In this document: positions 23,648 to 35,035 of the stretch, piece by piece | Layout: every line of letters begins with the position of its first letter | Position numbering within the stretch: position 1 is the stretch's first letter | Assembly (NCBI GenBank): GCA_024036415.1 | Contig: JAMWET010003455.1 | Location: 385,001 to 449,000, forward strand | Source of the DNA: Prochilodus magdalenae | Taxonomy: Eukaryota; Chordata; Actinopteri; Characiformes; Prochilodontidae | Direction: 5' to 3' | DNA: 64,000 nt | Made by a program: the position numbers and the translations under genes | Notes under the pieces: generated by a model | What the model saw: only the letters and a program-made list of their open reading frames with translations | What the model was told of the DNA's origin: nothing | Databases searched by the model: none

Positions 23648-24695
23648 TACAGTAAAATACCAAAAGTAATGGGACACCAGTGTAAACTGATTATGAAGTG
23701 GCATTACCCCAGGTGACTGCTTAAGAGCACACACACCTGTATTAGTTGTGAGGTGTTTTCTCATGAGTAATGTTGAAGCCTGATCAACACTTTCACACAA
23801 GGAAACATAAATTATCAGTTTGAATAAGGCATTATAGTGGAATGCCGCGATTAGGCTCATGTTGGGCAAACATGCAGGTCACACCAGAACTTTCAACAAT
23901 GTTCTCAAAACCAGTGCTGCAAAACTTGTGCTGATTACATGGTGCGTTACCCTGCTGGAATATCCCATCATTGTTGAGGTAAATGAAGTCCATACAGGGC
24001 TACAAATGGTCACCAAGAAGTAAAACATAGCTGACACCGGTTAATGAGTGTGCAGGAGGACCAGTGGCCCCACCTGTACCATGACAGCACAACCCATAGG
24101 GTCTGCACAACAAACGAAACCCAAACAGCAGCACTGTTAGTACCATGACTCATCAGACAACATGTTTCCAACTCCACAGAGTCCAGTTAGCTACCGCATG
24201 AGCGTGAGGCATGTGTCAGGTGTTGTGGTGTTAAGAGAAGCACTCTAGTGGGTCTCCTGCTCCCTTATCCCACGGAAGTCAAAGAACGCTGCACTAACCT
24301 GTGGGATATGTGTGCGAATACGATTGGCAGCTATACGTGGCCAATCATGAACATTCGACACCTGTGGGTGACCACTGCGCTGTCCACTGTGGGTGGTACT
24401 GCTTTCTGTAACTTATTACTGTTACACACAAACACAACCACCGCAAATCAAGGAATGTTAAATGCCCACACAACTTCAGTGGAATGTCCCGTTCATCTAA
24501 TGCCCACGATCACACCACGACTGAATTCACGTTGCCTTCCCATGAGCACACTGGTCAGTGTTCAGCATCACTCACAAGCTACCCCCTCACGACTTATAAA
24601 GGTGTGACCGTTTCCAAGTCATTCCCTGAGGTAACGCCACCTCATGTTCAATTTTCATACTGCTATCCCATGACTTTAGGTATGTCAGTGTATTT
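23648..24695 (-). mobile_element. Decayed Tc1-like transposon
   Basis: The ends are diverged inverted repeats of about 115 bp. The left reads TACCAAAAGTAATGGGACAC from about 23658; the complement of the right end reads TACCTAAAGTCATGGGATAG, and both continue in parallel through GAGGTGGCGTTACCTCAGG-like text. On the minus strand near 23939-23970 the reading DGIFQQGNAPC resembles the DGYFQQDNAPCH motif around the second catalytic aspartate of Tc1-type transposases; here D has become G. No long open frame remains, so the copy is dead. Boundaries are approximate. Confidence 0.6.
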
Positions 24696-26165
24696 ACTGG
24701 ACTTTTTGGCCAACCTGTAGGAGCAGCAACAACAAGCCTATGTATTTTTGTGTACATAATAAAAGTACTGTTTTACCATGCTCACAGTGTTTCATTTATT
24801 AAAACTCAAATTCACATTTTGCCAGATACACATCACATTTTGTTACTGGTCAAAAACTGGCAAAATGAGCTGCCCTCGTTATTCTTCCTCTGTTGTGGGT
24901 CTTCAGAGGATTTAGTTTGACTGTTTGGGCTTTACTGACATGACCATAGATACAGCACTTAGAAGGCCTCATCAGAACAACAAGAACATTAAGAACTTGA
25001 GGAACGCGTTTAATGGTTTCAATTCATTTTAGAAAGCCTTTTTACCATGGCCATAGAGATGCCAAAGCCTCACCAAAATAACAAGAAATAACATTTACAA
25101 CATTACAAAAAAATTTAAAGTAAATAATAATGTAATATATATATTTTTTAAATTAATGGCTGCCAGTCACCATAATCAAACAACATAACATAACTGACAA
25201 CGTCTGCATGCTCCCTCCCCCTAGTGGCCAAAAGGTAGTACTATTATTTCAGCAAATCTATCAATTCTCTTTGCTGATGTCATACAGCTGTGCTCAATTT
25301 TGGCAGGTGGACATTATTTGAGGATGCTTAAAGGAGAAATATTTAAATGGTGAGTGTTTTACTGTGGATGCAGTTCATCTTGTTTAGTCTTGTTAAATGT
25401 GTGGTTTATAGTTTGCTGTAGCTCATTCACACTGCTTTAGAGGGCATAGACAGTCAGATGAAAGGAGAAAGCAAAACGTATGCTGTAAAAGTTAAAAGTA
25501 ATTTTCTTACATATACCTTGTAGCTACAATCAGCATCTATACTGTCAGAAACACCTGCTGTACTGTGCTTACTGTTATTCACTGTAGCTAACTGCACAAT
25601 TTAGTGGAAAGAGATCTCTGGATATCACGAGAGGAGGGGGTCCATTCTCAGCACAGCACTGACATGGCAGTCTGGCTGTTGCTGGTAGGGGTGTATCATA
25701 CACAGCAGTGTTGCTAGTTTTCACACACTTCTTTTTTTGTTGCTAGAGTTTTTACACAGTTCACTAACTGCCCTCTTTACTAGGTGTAGCTTTAGACTGA
25801 ATGACATGCTGAATCGCACATCTAGGTCTGGACTATAATCCTAAAATATCCACCAGGACTTTAAAAGATTAGAGCTGCTGTTCATGTTTTCTACCACCAG
25901 ATGTCACCATTCTGCACTGGCTTTAAAAATTGCAGCCTTTACCCACTTTACAATACAAGAAAGGCTTTATCACTTTAAAAAGTTTCATGACCGACCTGAT
26001 CGACCACTTGCTGTTTAATATTGGCAATTCTGTTGTGTTGTAATAGAGTAAACAAAACAACACTGTATGTGTGGCAGAGAATGTATACTACACGTTTAAG
26101 GTCTAATACTATATTCTTGTGGTTTTAAAAAATTATTTTTTTTACATTCTGAATTAATCCAGAAT

Positions 26166-26219
26166 GTTAGGAGACAGTCTGATGTTAGGAGACAGTCTGA
26201 TGTTAGGAGACAGTCTGAT
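26166..26219. repeat. Three tandem copies of an 18-bp unit
   Basis: GTTAGGAGACAGTCTGAT is repeated three times without change (26166-26183, 26184-26201, 26202-26219), so it is probably a recent slippage or duplication. Confidence 0.95.
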
Positions 26220-29200
26220 GTTGTTCTCTGGTATATGCTCTATGTTTTGACTTTAGTGTCAGCACAGATGCCGTTACTCATTAACTTGTTAAGTTTGAAT
26301 GTATTTTAAACTGTTGTTTTTTTTCCAGAATATGTTGTAAAGTCTGCCCGGGTGCTTTAATATATATTACAATCATACGTAGGTTTTCTCAAAGGCGTAC
26401 GTTTGTTATGTGCATGTAAAAGTTTAATTCAGTATTTTATAGTTGGAATACCCTGTACTGTGTGATCATCAGTATGTTTCTTGAGATTAACTGACTATTC
26501 AGTCATATAAAGTTGTTTTAAGGTCTAAGCCTTAAAGTTGAACTTTCTTCGTATCTTCTTATGAGCTGATCTAACTGAAAGTCAATTTTTCCTAAGTTCT
26601 TCAGTCACAGTGGACACTGCCCTCACCTTCTCAGCGTAGATGTAAAATTTCTTCCAGTCAGTTAATTCTTCGCTGCAGTTACTGATGAGCTGCTGAATCT
26701 CTAACCTGCCCCATCTAACACTTTTACAAAAAGACAGAGAGAGAGCAAGAGACATTACTAAAATATCAAGATAAATAATAATCTATAACGTAGAGCACTG
26801 TTACAAAAGTCAGAAAATAAGTTCCCAGGGTGCTCATTTGTATATTCAAAGATTATGAATCAACCGGATGTACCTAAAATCAATAGGTCTTTATTACACT
26901 TACTGATGTGACTGTTTTTATGACAGTGAGGAATAAAAATAACTTAATATGAAAGTCTGATGCAACATGCTAAAAAGTGGTTCTTGCTCTTTTGGACACT
27001 GTAAATGGATAACAGCTTTTCCATTTTGTCTGTTGAGTAACACTGCCGCATTGCTTTTGGGTTTTATTTCAGCAGTATTTCTATTTTTGCTAGCTACTAG
27101 TCAACTCTTCTTAATTAAACTTTAAGCATTACTTCCTCAGAGTAGTATAACAGTATTTGTAGGGTAAGAGTCACATCAGAAGGCAAGCAAAGTCAGGTGA
27201 CAGGTGCACTAAATGTAATGTTGACGGTCATATCATGCACAGATGTACAACTAGGCTTCCCATTCATGGTAAAGACTATTCGCTAACCATTCGTCTGTAT
27301 CTGTAAGATTTCTTAACGTCTTAACTTTTTCACATATCACATGTGGGTATGCTGCGTGGAATGGATTATCACAGGACACCATTATGAACCTCTACAACTC
27401 CATGCTGAGACATCTGGTATGTTGGGTTAGCAAACATGGCGCCCAACACCGTACTGAGAGACACTACTTCAGTAATAATAAATAATAATCATATCGGTCT
27501 AAATGAATCATCATTATACTTCCTGCTAATCTTAATCTTTGTTCCCAACAGCACTGCAATCTCACACTTCCTTCTGGTTGCATCTGTATTTTTGATGGTA
27601 ACTGTATATAAGGATGTGTTCGGCCAGGTGGATTAAGCCCAATTAAACCCAAGGAGGTCACCCCAATGTTTCTGTAAGCCTAAATGAGGTAAAAGTGGAT
27701 ATTTTAGACCATAAAAGCTGCACCTCTTTGTACCTGCTGTTCTGTCATCATTGTAACATAAAATAACTGGTAAAGTTCATGTATATGCTAGCAATGCAGC
27801 TCTTCTAACAAATGTAGACATTGAGTTTAATATACAGATTAAAATACTGCACTTATTGAGGATGACAGCTCTATGTAGACCTCTACTGGTGGTAAATGGC
27901 ATTTTGAGCTTTAAGCCAATACTTTCACGCTTTTTGATGACATCATCAGGCTGTGCCAACTTTTGACAGGTGAACTCTAACTGAGACAACTACAAGTTTT
28001 TTTAAGGTGAGTGTTTTAATGTTTATCTTTCGTTTTAGTGGAGCAGATGTCTAAACGTTTTAGTGCTGGATGCATTTCTGCAATCTTTAGTTTGACTGGT
28101 TGGCTGCAGCTCATCTTCACTAGCTTAGCTTAGCATAAACACATGAAGTCACATTAGTCATGAAAAAAACAACAACAATACTGAAAGTGAACAATAAGAA
28201 GTAATGCAGATTAACAATGTCCTAAAGAAAAACAGGTTCAGGTTTTTTCTGGTGATGGGGGTTTAGAACTGTCCCTGCACCTGTACTGCCCTCAATCACT
28301 GTTTATTATATCCACCTGTCTTGTAGCTTTTATCAGAAACACCTCCTGCACTTTGTAGGTTCACTGTTACTTACTGTAGCTCTTGTATTACTGTTCAGTT
28401 CACCAGCCCTTTCCATTAACTAGTGGTAAAGACCACCACAGACCCACTACCGACCAGATGGCTATCTAGCAGTGCTGGTATTTTACTCATCGTGTACATA
28501 TAATATCTACACTATTAGTAGCACTATTAGAAGCAGTTAGTGACTGCACCTCCTCTACCGATAACTGAATGTGTGTTAGTCATTCTCTAGACCTTCATCA
28601 GTGGTCATTTTCTGATCACAGGATTGTCTGGATACCTGTCTATGGTCGGAAGTAAATGGGGAAGATTGAGGCTAATGAATTGTGCAGCAACAAGTGAACC
28701 AAAGTAAGTAACTGTAAATCTGCACAGTGCAGTTGCATAGCTGGTTTTTATGATGAAGTGTTGTGTAGATTCTCAGTAGGTGAATCTAATAAAGGTAATA
28801 CTCTGTATTTTGATCTCAGAAGTTTATAAGTGTAGACATTTATGTAGGTCTTTTACAATTATTACATAACCTTGTTACATAATCACCTAATCACAGTTAT
28901 TTTAAATGATTCATCTGAGATGCAATCGCTGTCCACTGTCATTAGATTTCACAATGATATCAAGCCACAATAAGCCGAATGTGAATTTAGCCAAATAAAG
29001 ATTCTTGGAAACATCATGGGACTCCCATTAGCAAAAAAGTATTACTTCTAATTACTTCAGATTTAAATTTTGAGTAATCAGTGTGTATTTGTCAGTTAAT
29101 TCTACTGATTTTAGCATGTGTGCTTGCATTTTTTATTTCTATTTATATTACCAGGAAAAAGTAAACAAGCAGAACAGCTAATAAGCCAATTTAGACACTG

Positions 29201-29628
29201 TCATAGAGGCACACAGTGAGTAAGGAAAGACTAATTATTGGTCTGACTCTTTATTGCTTTGCTGTATATGATAACTATCCTGATATTTTTACCTCTTCAA
29301 GTTTGAATGTGTATATAGAAATGTGATCTAATAATTGGAATGTTCTTACTGGGAATATCGTGTACTGTTTAATCTGTAGATTTATTCTCTTGACTTCCAT
29401 TAAATTTAATGTTTTTTAAATTTTTTTTAATCCCCCCAGGATGTGACAGACAAGATACAATGTGTGAAAGTCAACCCATATAACACCCCCCCCCCAGTAT
29501 ATACATAGAACAGAGAAGAGGTTCTAACCAACATGACTTTATGGACGACACAATGACAAACCATCCATGTACCAACATTGAACCAAGAACAAATGATAAG
29601 AACATTGAGAACCATTAAAAATACTACT

Positions 29629-29788
29629 ACTAATAATAATAATAAATAAATAAATAAATAGTAAGCAATAATAATAAGTAAACTGTAATTATGAAGTAAC
29701 CACTGTTTTTAATACTTAAAAAAATAAATTAAAAAATTAAAAAAAAAATAAAAAATTAAAAAAAAATAAAAATAAAAATAAAAAAAAA
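29629..29788. repeat. A-rich low-complexity tract
   Basis: TAA and TAAA units give way to long A runs with scattered T. It may be simple decay or an old retroposon tail. Confidence 0.85.
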
Positions 29789-31084
29789 TGTCAACCAATA
29801 TTCAAAAACCAGAGCCGTCAATATTCAGAAAAGGGAGAAAAAGGACCCAGTGTTTCCTTTTAAAGTGTGATCTTCTTCTCCAATTTGAGAAAATGCTTTA
29901 AAGTTATTTAAAGACTAGGATTTAAGCCAAAGTCTGTATTTTGAGGATCTCCACAGATCTACGAAGAGTGAGTTTTACCTAAGCAAGGAGGTAATTGCCA
30001 AAATTTCTATTTGCCCACGGGTGAAAGTGGACGGCTGGGCAGGGAGGCCCAAAGATTGCCACTAATACATCCAATTCAACACCTAGAGCCTTTGACATGA
30101 TATCAAAGTATTGACCAAAACCTGTAAAACGGGGTAGAAAAAAAACATGTGTGACTCAGGTCGCAAGGAGACGTCAAACACCTGCACAGATCAGTAAAGA
30201 TTGGCTAGAATTTAGACAGTTTGAGATTTAGACAATGAATTCCACTTTGAACTAACTCCTCGCACAGGGCGCACCATACGCGCACCACTATTTTGCTCCA
30301 CCAAAGATCCGAGACAGAGGCCCAATTCACCCTCCCAAACTAACTTTACATAAGACACTTCCCAATCCATGAGAGCAAATACACCCTTGATATAATGGGA
30401 ATTTTAAACAATCACAAAGACAGCAGAGATCAAATATAAAGGTCGACCCTGGGAGATTCTCTCTGTTGCATAGCACAGTGTCTAATCTGAAAATAGCGAA
30501 ACAGATCAGGTGCAGGTTAAATTCCAGAATATCAGCAAAGGTTCTAAAAACATCTTTAAAGTGGTGATATGACTTTATACCCTTGTCTGCCCAAGAGCAA
30601 AGGCAGCATCACGTGATGAAGTAAATAAGTGATTTTTCAGTATGGGCATCAACACGATTGAGAAAACTTAAAGTGCTAGTAAAACAGACCAAGTAATAGT
30701 AGACAGTACTTGGATTTTTTGATACTCCAAGGGCTTTAAGCTCAAGAGGGGAAAAATGCAAGTGGGGAGGAAAGAAAAAAAGACTTCCATTAAATTTAAT
30801 GTATTTAAATGTTTATATGTTTCAGGAGCATATTCTAAGGTGCCACGGCATTTTAAACCTACAAGGATAAACCTCGAAGGTTCTCTGTGACTTCAGTGCC
30901 TCGCTGGGCCAGTTAAAATGTGATAAACAGTGTTACTGTTTGTTAAATATTTCCTGAAACTGTAATTGTAAATAACTGTGTTTTTTAAGCCCAGGTTAAT
31001 GCTGACAATAAAAACATCAAACAACCTTCATGACTTCACACAAAAAAACAGGCCGTATTTTCAGGGGTGGAGTTTGTGTTCTTC

Positions 31085-31882
31085 TGACATTTGCCTGCTT
31101 TAAAGTTATTTTAAAGACTAGGTTTTAATCCAAACGTCTGTATCCTGACGCCAAGCAGATCTACGAAGAGTGAGTTTTACCTAAGTTCCTTTGGCATTGT
31201 GGTTATTTCCACTGCCTAGGTCCAGCTGTAAGTTTACTTTCTGCTCTCTGCCTGTGAGTCCTCCAGTCAGTAAAGTCTCCACTGCAGATGAGATGCTGAG
31301 TTTTAACTCCAGCTCTCCCCCCAATAACACTATTTTTACAAAGAGAGAGAGGGCGAGAGACCTCACTAATACATAAGAGGGACAGATCCATTATAATGGG
31401 GTTCTATCACGAAACTCCAAATATAAAGTCCCTGTGAGCTCATTTGCATATTCAGAGCTAATTAACCAATCAGGTGCAGCCAAAATCAACGGGCCTATAA
31501 ACCTTGTGATATGACTAGTGTTCTTCAACACGGTAAGGATGAATAAGTTTTTCTGTACCACGATTGAGAATGCTAGTACAACAGAGTAAGTAAAAGCTTA
31601 GTACTCCAATGCCTCAAGTTTAAAAATAAGTGGAAGAAAGAAAAAAATTCTTTAATTCAGCTGCATCCTGCTGAGCATTACAAGGTGCCACGGCATTCCC
31701 CTACAAGGCCTCGAAGCGTTATGTGACTTCAGTGCCTCGCTGGGCCAGCTTAACATGGACATGAGAACCAAGTACATGCTAATTTTAGCTTTTTTTTTTT
31801 AAGCCCAAACTTGCAAACGCGTCTGACAGAAGCTCACAAGTATTTCAGGACAGGTTTTCACATTGATGGTGACTTTAAGAAC
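31085..31882 (+). repeat. Best preserved direct copy of the unnamed repeat (module B)
   Basis: It starts with GATCTACGAAGAGTGAGTTT-type text and includes CTGTGAGTCCTCCAGTCAG (31250-31268), the octamer-like ATTTGCAT, and the GC-rich piece GGTGCCACGGCATT to CTCGCTGGGCCAG (31685-31749), which is nearly unchanged in the copy at 30840-30914. It ends near ACAGGTTTTCACATTGATGG (31851-31870), whose complement occurs at about 33623-33642. Confidence 0.6.
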
Positions 31883-32087
31883 CACCTACAACTGCCACTT
31901 TACTAACTTTACTAACTTTACTGTTAGACTTCTGAAAGCCCCTCGTCACTCACATTCTCACATTTTAATATTTTTATTGGTTAAAGATCTTTTTCAACTC
32001 ACCCTTGCATCCTACTTACACAGCAGATACAAAGCAGAGCACTTAAAAATACAAAGCTAGTTAAGCCATAGGTGTATATTTTTATAA

Positions 32088-32501
32088 CTAGGCTTCACAT
32101 GTTAAAGAAAGTTGTTGTCTAGGGGCAGATCCTGATTTCATATTGGACCACATGGGGGCACCAATCACTAGGGCTTTATGAACTGTGGGCTCAGCCTGAA
32201 ATGGTGGCTGGAGAATTGGTGGGAAACAGAGGTGCTTTGAGTGCTGCACGTCGGACTCTTCCAGACAGAAGTTTACTACCTCCTTGGGTCTTATGCTTTC
32301 TCGCTTCTCTTCTGTGACCATCCTTCCATTAACATATAAAACCTGAATGCTTCTATGACTACAGCTTGAGCTGGTTGACCACAGGCTCACGGACTGGACT
32401 GTCCCCACTCTTTCAAGGTGATCTGAAGACATGTACTTCAGGTGAGTTGGTCTCTCGGTGAGTCCAACCAGTTTTAGGCACTCAGCTTTACTTAGGTTCA
32501 T
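32088..32501 (-). CDS. Unrecognised 137-aa open frame inside the inverted-repeat loop
   Basis: I do not recognise this protein. The frame starts at an ATG and runs 137 codons to TAG, unusually long for this AT-rich, stop-rich region. The composition is plausible for a soluble protein: Ser-rich, with IQVLYVNGRMVTEEKRESIR in the middle and PKEVVNFCLEESDVQHSKHL after it. No signal peptide, membrane segment or zinc-binding pattern is clear. It sits between inverted copies of an unnamed repeat, so it could be a fragment of a transposon protein, an exon of an unknown gene or chance. I saw no convincing splice sites at its edges. Confidence 0.2.
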   Translation of the reverse strand: MNLSKAECLKLVGLTERPTHLKYMSSDHLERVGTVQSVSLWSTSSSCSHRSIQVLYVNGRMVTEEKRESIRPKEVVNFCLEESDVQHSKHLCFPPILQPPFQAEPTVHKALVIGAPMWSNMKSGSAPRQQLSLTCEA

Positions 32502-33492
32502 GTCTTATGGCAACCAGCAACAAGTAGGGGCAGTATATCCTTAATTAAACCCTAGACAGCTGGTGGTTTTAATCTGTGTCATTGGTTCCTGGACTTGTAA
32601 CGTAAAGGCTCAAGTTTCATCAGTCCCCATGGTGTCTTTGCATTAATGGTAAGGCAAAACACATTTACACAATTACACCTCAGCTATATAATTTGTGTTT
32701 TTGTAGATCTTTAAAACAGTTTTTGTCTTTATTTAACAACACATTTTAATTAGAAAGTACTACTTTTAAAACAAACATCATACATAAATAACATCAATGA
32801 ATCAGTTGCTTTGAGGAGTTGCATATCTTCAAAACCAGGTTCCATAGTCATGGTTTTGACACTACTGCGACCATAACGGCCTATAATAATTAGCAAGCAA
32901 GTCACACTGGTAAAAATGAATATTACATCTCCTACAACATCACAGTGTATATAAGGAAAACCCTAAACTGGAGTCCCCTTTTAATTAAGGAAAGTTGCCC
33001 AAATTTGTAAGACCAAGTGTAAACAATTTGATTTGGCCTGCCAGAAAGTTATTTATTCTCATTTCTAGAGGATTTTTTAACAGAATATGATGCAAGGTTC
33101 TAGCCTACCAAGACAAAGATTATTGTTTAGTCTAGAAACATTATGCAAAACAATTCTGTAGCAGTGTGCTGTTTTCAGTCTTTCACATGCATATAAATCA
33201 GTGGACCAAAAAAAAGGAGAGAAAACAAAGGCCTTAGCTGTCTCTCATTTCTAACACCTGCACATAATCAGAAGCCATCATTCACTGCTACCAAACAGGC
33301 TCTCCCTAAACTCTTCTCACTACTGTGGTCACCAGGGCCACTCAGACCCACACGTTTGGGGAATTATGGAATCTATTTGACTGCATTTTCTTTAAGAACT
33401 GAATTTACCCTTTGTCTTTGTTGTTTCTTGTTATAAAAGTTGTCTTCTGATTTCTGTTGGTAATGTATGTAAAAACACATTTAAAAAAAAAA

Positions 33493-33538
33493 GTCACTTA
33501 AAAGTGACATATCAAATCAAGCTAAAGAGCTTGATTTG
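33493..33538. repeat. Two adjacent perfect hairpins
   Basis: GTCACTT and AAGTGAC pair over a 2-base loop (33493-33508). Four bases further on CAAATCAAGCT pairs with AGCTTGATTTG over a 4-base loop (33513-33538). They lie close to the inner end of the inverted module-B copy. Confidence 0.75.
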
Positions 33539-33611
33539 TTGCCTCGACCGGCCTTGTTTAGTATTTTGCGCTACACTTTACATTCATGGTAACACAGTAC
33601 CAGGCATTAGT

Positions 33612-34142
33612 TCTTACTAAAAGTCACCATTAATGTGAAAACCTGTTCTGAAGTACTTGTATATTTGTCTCAGGAGTTGTGTGTAAAGGTGGGTACTTGT
33701 CATCTTTGTGTTTGTATGGGTTGTTGGCTTTGGGGGGTGTTATCAACCTAAAGTCAAGGGTTGTCACGTAAATGCCTCTGATTCAAAACAAAACAGTCTA
33801 TCATGGGCAGAAGACAGCAAAACATTTATTCCACCTTACTAGCCTAACTACTTCTGTTGTTGTGGTAGGGTTTTAATGTGAATTGGAGACAATAGAATTG
33901 GTCATATAAAACACAACTTTAACCCACCATAAAGGTGAGAACAAGTCTTGAAACACCCGACAAACCACACAAAGAACATGTAAAGATGTTCTAATAAAAA
34001 AAAAGGTGGAACTGAGAGTCAGCAGCTGCAGTGGAGACTTTACTGACTGGAGGACTCACAGGCCGAGAGCCAAGTAGAGAAAGTAGACTTACAGCTGTAC
34101 CAAGAAGGTGAGATTAACCACAGTGACTGAGGAACTTTAGAA
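33612..34142 (-). repeat. Inverted copy of the unnamed repeat (module B)
   Basis: The complement of 34005-34142 aligns with about 31172-31310 with few differences (shared CAGCTGTAAGT, CCTGTGAGTCCTCCAGTCAG, AAAGTCTCCACTGCAG). The complement of 33612-33662 aligns with 31830-31882. The middle parts align poorly. Together with the direct copy it forms an imperfect inverted repeat with a 1.7-kb loop. Confidence 0.55.
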
Positions 34143-34447
34143 ACACTGATTCTTGGTTTATCAGCTCGGTGACAGTACAAAGACAGACTGTGACTTAAAT
34201 TTATTATACATCATCTGAAAAAAAAAAGATTTTTTTTTTTAAAAGTCATCACATCTGAAAACTGTCAGGTCAAATTAGGCGATATTGATCTTAAAATATC
34301 CTGCCCACACTACACAGCAACGTTTCCCTATTAATATCCCACATAAAAGAGTTATATGTTATACTTACAAATGGGTGATTTCAAAACATTCAAGGCAAAT
34401 GGAATACTATATTCTTTATTAGTATATATTAATATGGTGTCAGATTA

Positions 34448-34672
34448 ATTAATTTACGGCATTTAGCTGACGCTCTTATCCAAAGCGACTTACAAGGTTA
34501 ATGATAACAGGTAGGCCAATGTAGTGTTAGGAGTCTTGCCCAAGGACTCTTATTAGTGTAGCTCAGCATAGTCGCGCAAGACTGGGATTCGAACCCCAGT
34601 CTCCCACATGTTAAGGTGGCACCCTGAGTAGTGGTGTTACCCACTGAGCTACACTAATCAATTTAGTCATGT
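34448..34672 (-). mobile_element. tRNA-derived SINE
   Basis: On the minus strand the element starts near 34672 and carries internal RNA polymerase III promoter boxes: A box TAGCTCAGTGG (complement of 34641-34651) and B box GGTTCGAATCC (complement of 34585-34595), both matching the consensus and 56 bases apart. The 3' part, read on the plus strand as GCATTTAGCTGACGCTCTTA then TCCAAAGCGACTTACA (34461-34496), is a tail I recognise as common in teleost SINEs and related repeats. A second tRNA-like GAGCTACACTAAT text occurs within. No clear target duplication was found. Confidence 0.75.
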
Positions 34673-34918
34673 ATTCAGACCTGCTCAACTACAATGGCAA
34701 GTGTCCAGTAATATTTTTACACTAACACAACCTAAAGACAGTGGAAATGAATATGCAAAGGTTTTATTTGATGTTTGCACCATTAGAGTATGGGAGTAAG
34801 TAAAGCTTGTTTGATTGATGTTTGATAAAACCTTTAGAGGGCAGTGGTGAGCAATGGTGAGGTCTCTGTTTTAGGACCTTGATTATTTGGTTATACTGTA
34901 TTACTAGAAACCATGGAA

Positions 34919-35035
34919 GATACATTTCAACTTGATGCGGTAGAGGTCATAGAGGAGGACACAAAAGAGTGGTTGTCAAGCAACTTCCTCCTCATCAATG
35001 CACAGAAAAGAGAACTACTTCTTCAAAGCTGCTAG
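34919..35035 (+). pseudogene. LINE reverse-transcriptase fragment
   Basis: The frame reads FQLDAVEVIEEDTKEWLSSN then FLLINAQKRELLLQSC before a stop. The pattern I-x-x-W-[ML]-x-x-N-F-L-x-[LI]-N-x-x-K-x-E is typical of the palm-to-thumb part of L2/jockey-type LINE reverse transcriptases, where the usual text is close to WMSSNFLKLNSDKTEVLL. Only about 38 residues remain, with no ends recognised. It is a relic. Confidence 0.45.

Larger units (their letters stand above)
25255..34143. repeat. Block of an unnamed, multi-copy repeat family
   Basis: Several separated segments match each other. Module A is at about 25255-25830 and again at 27915-28470. Module B is at about 26515-26960, 29890-31070 and 31085-31882, and in inverted orientation at 33612-34142. 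Shared landmarks include GCTCATTTGCATATTCA-like text (26831 and 31438), CAGTCAGTAAAGTCTCC (31265, complement near 34045), GATCTACGAAGAGTGAGTTT (29957 and 31159) and GGTGCCACGGCATT (30840 and 31685). Divergence varies from strong to slight. No transposase or reverse transcriptase is recognisable inside, and I cannot name the family. Single copies could be a large non-autonomous transposon or a duplicated non-coding transcription unit. Confidence 0.65.

Noticed and set aside
34575..34660. A functional tRNA gene.
   Set aside because: Although A and B boxes are consensus, the sequence does not fold into a full cloverleaf with a clear acceptor stem and continues into a SINE tail.
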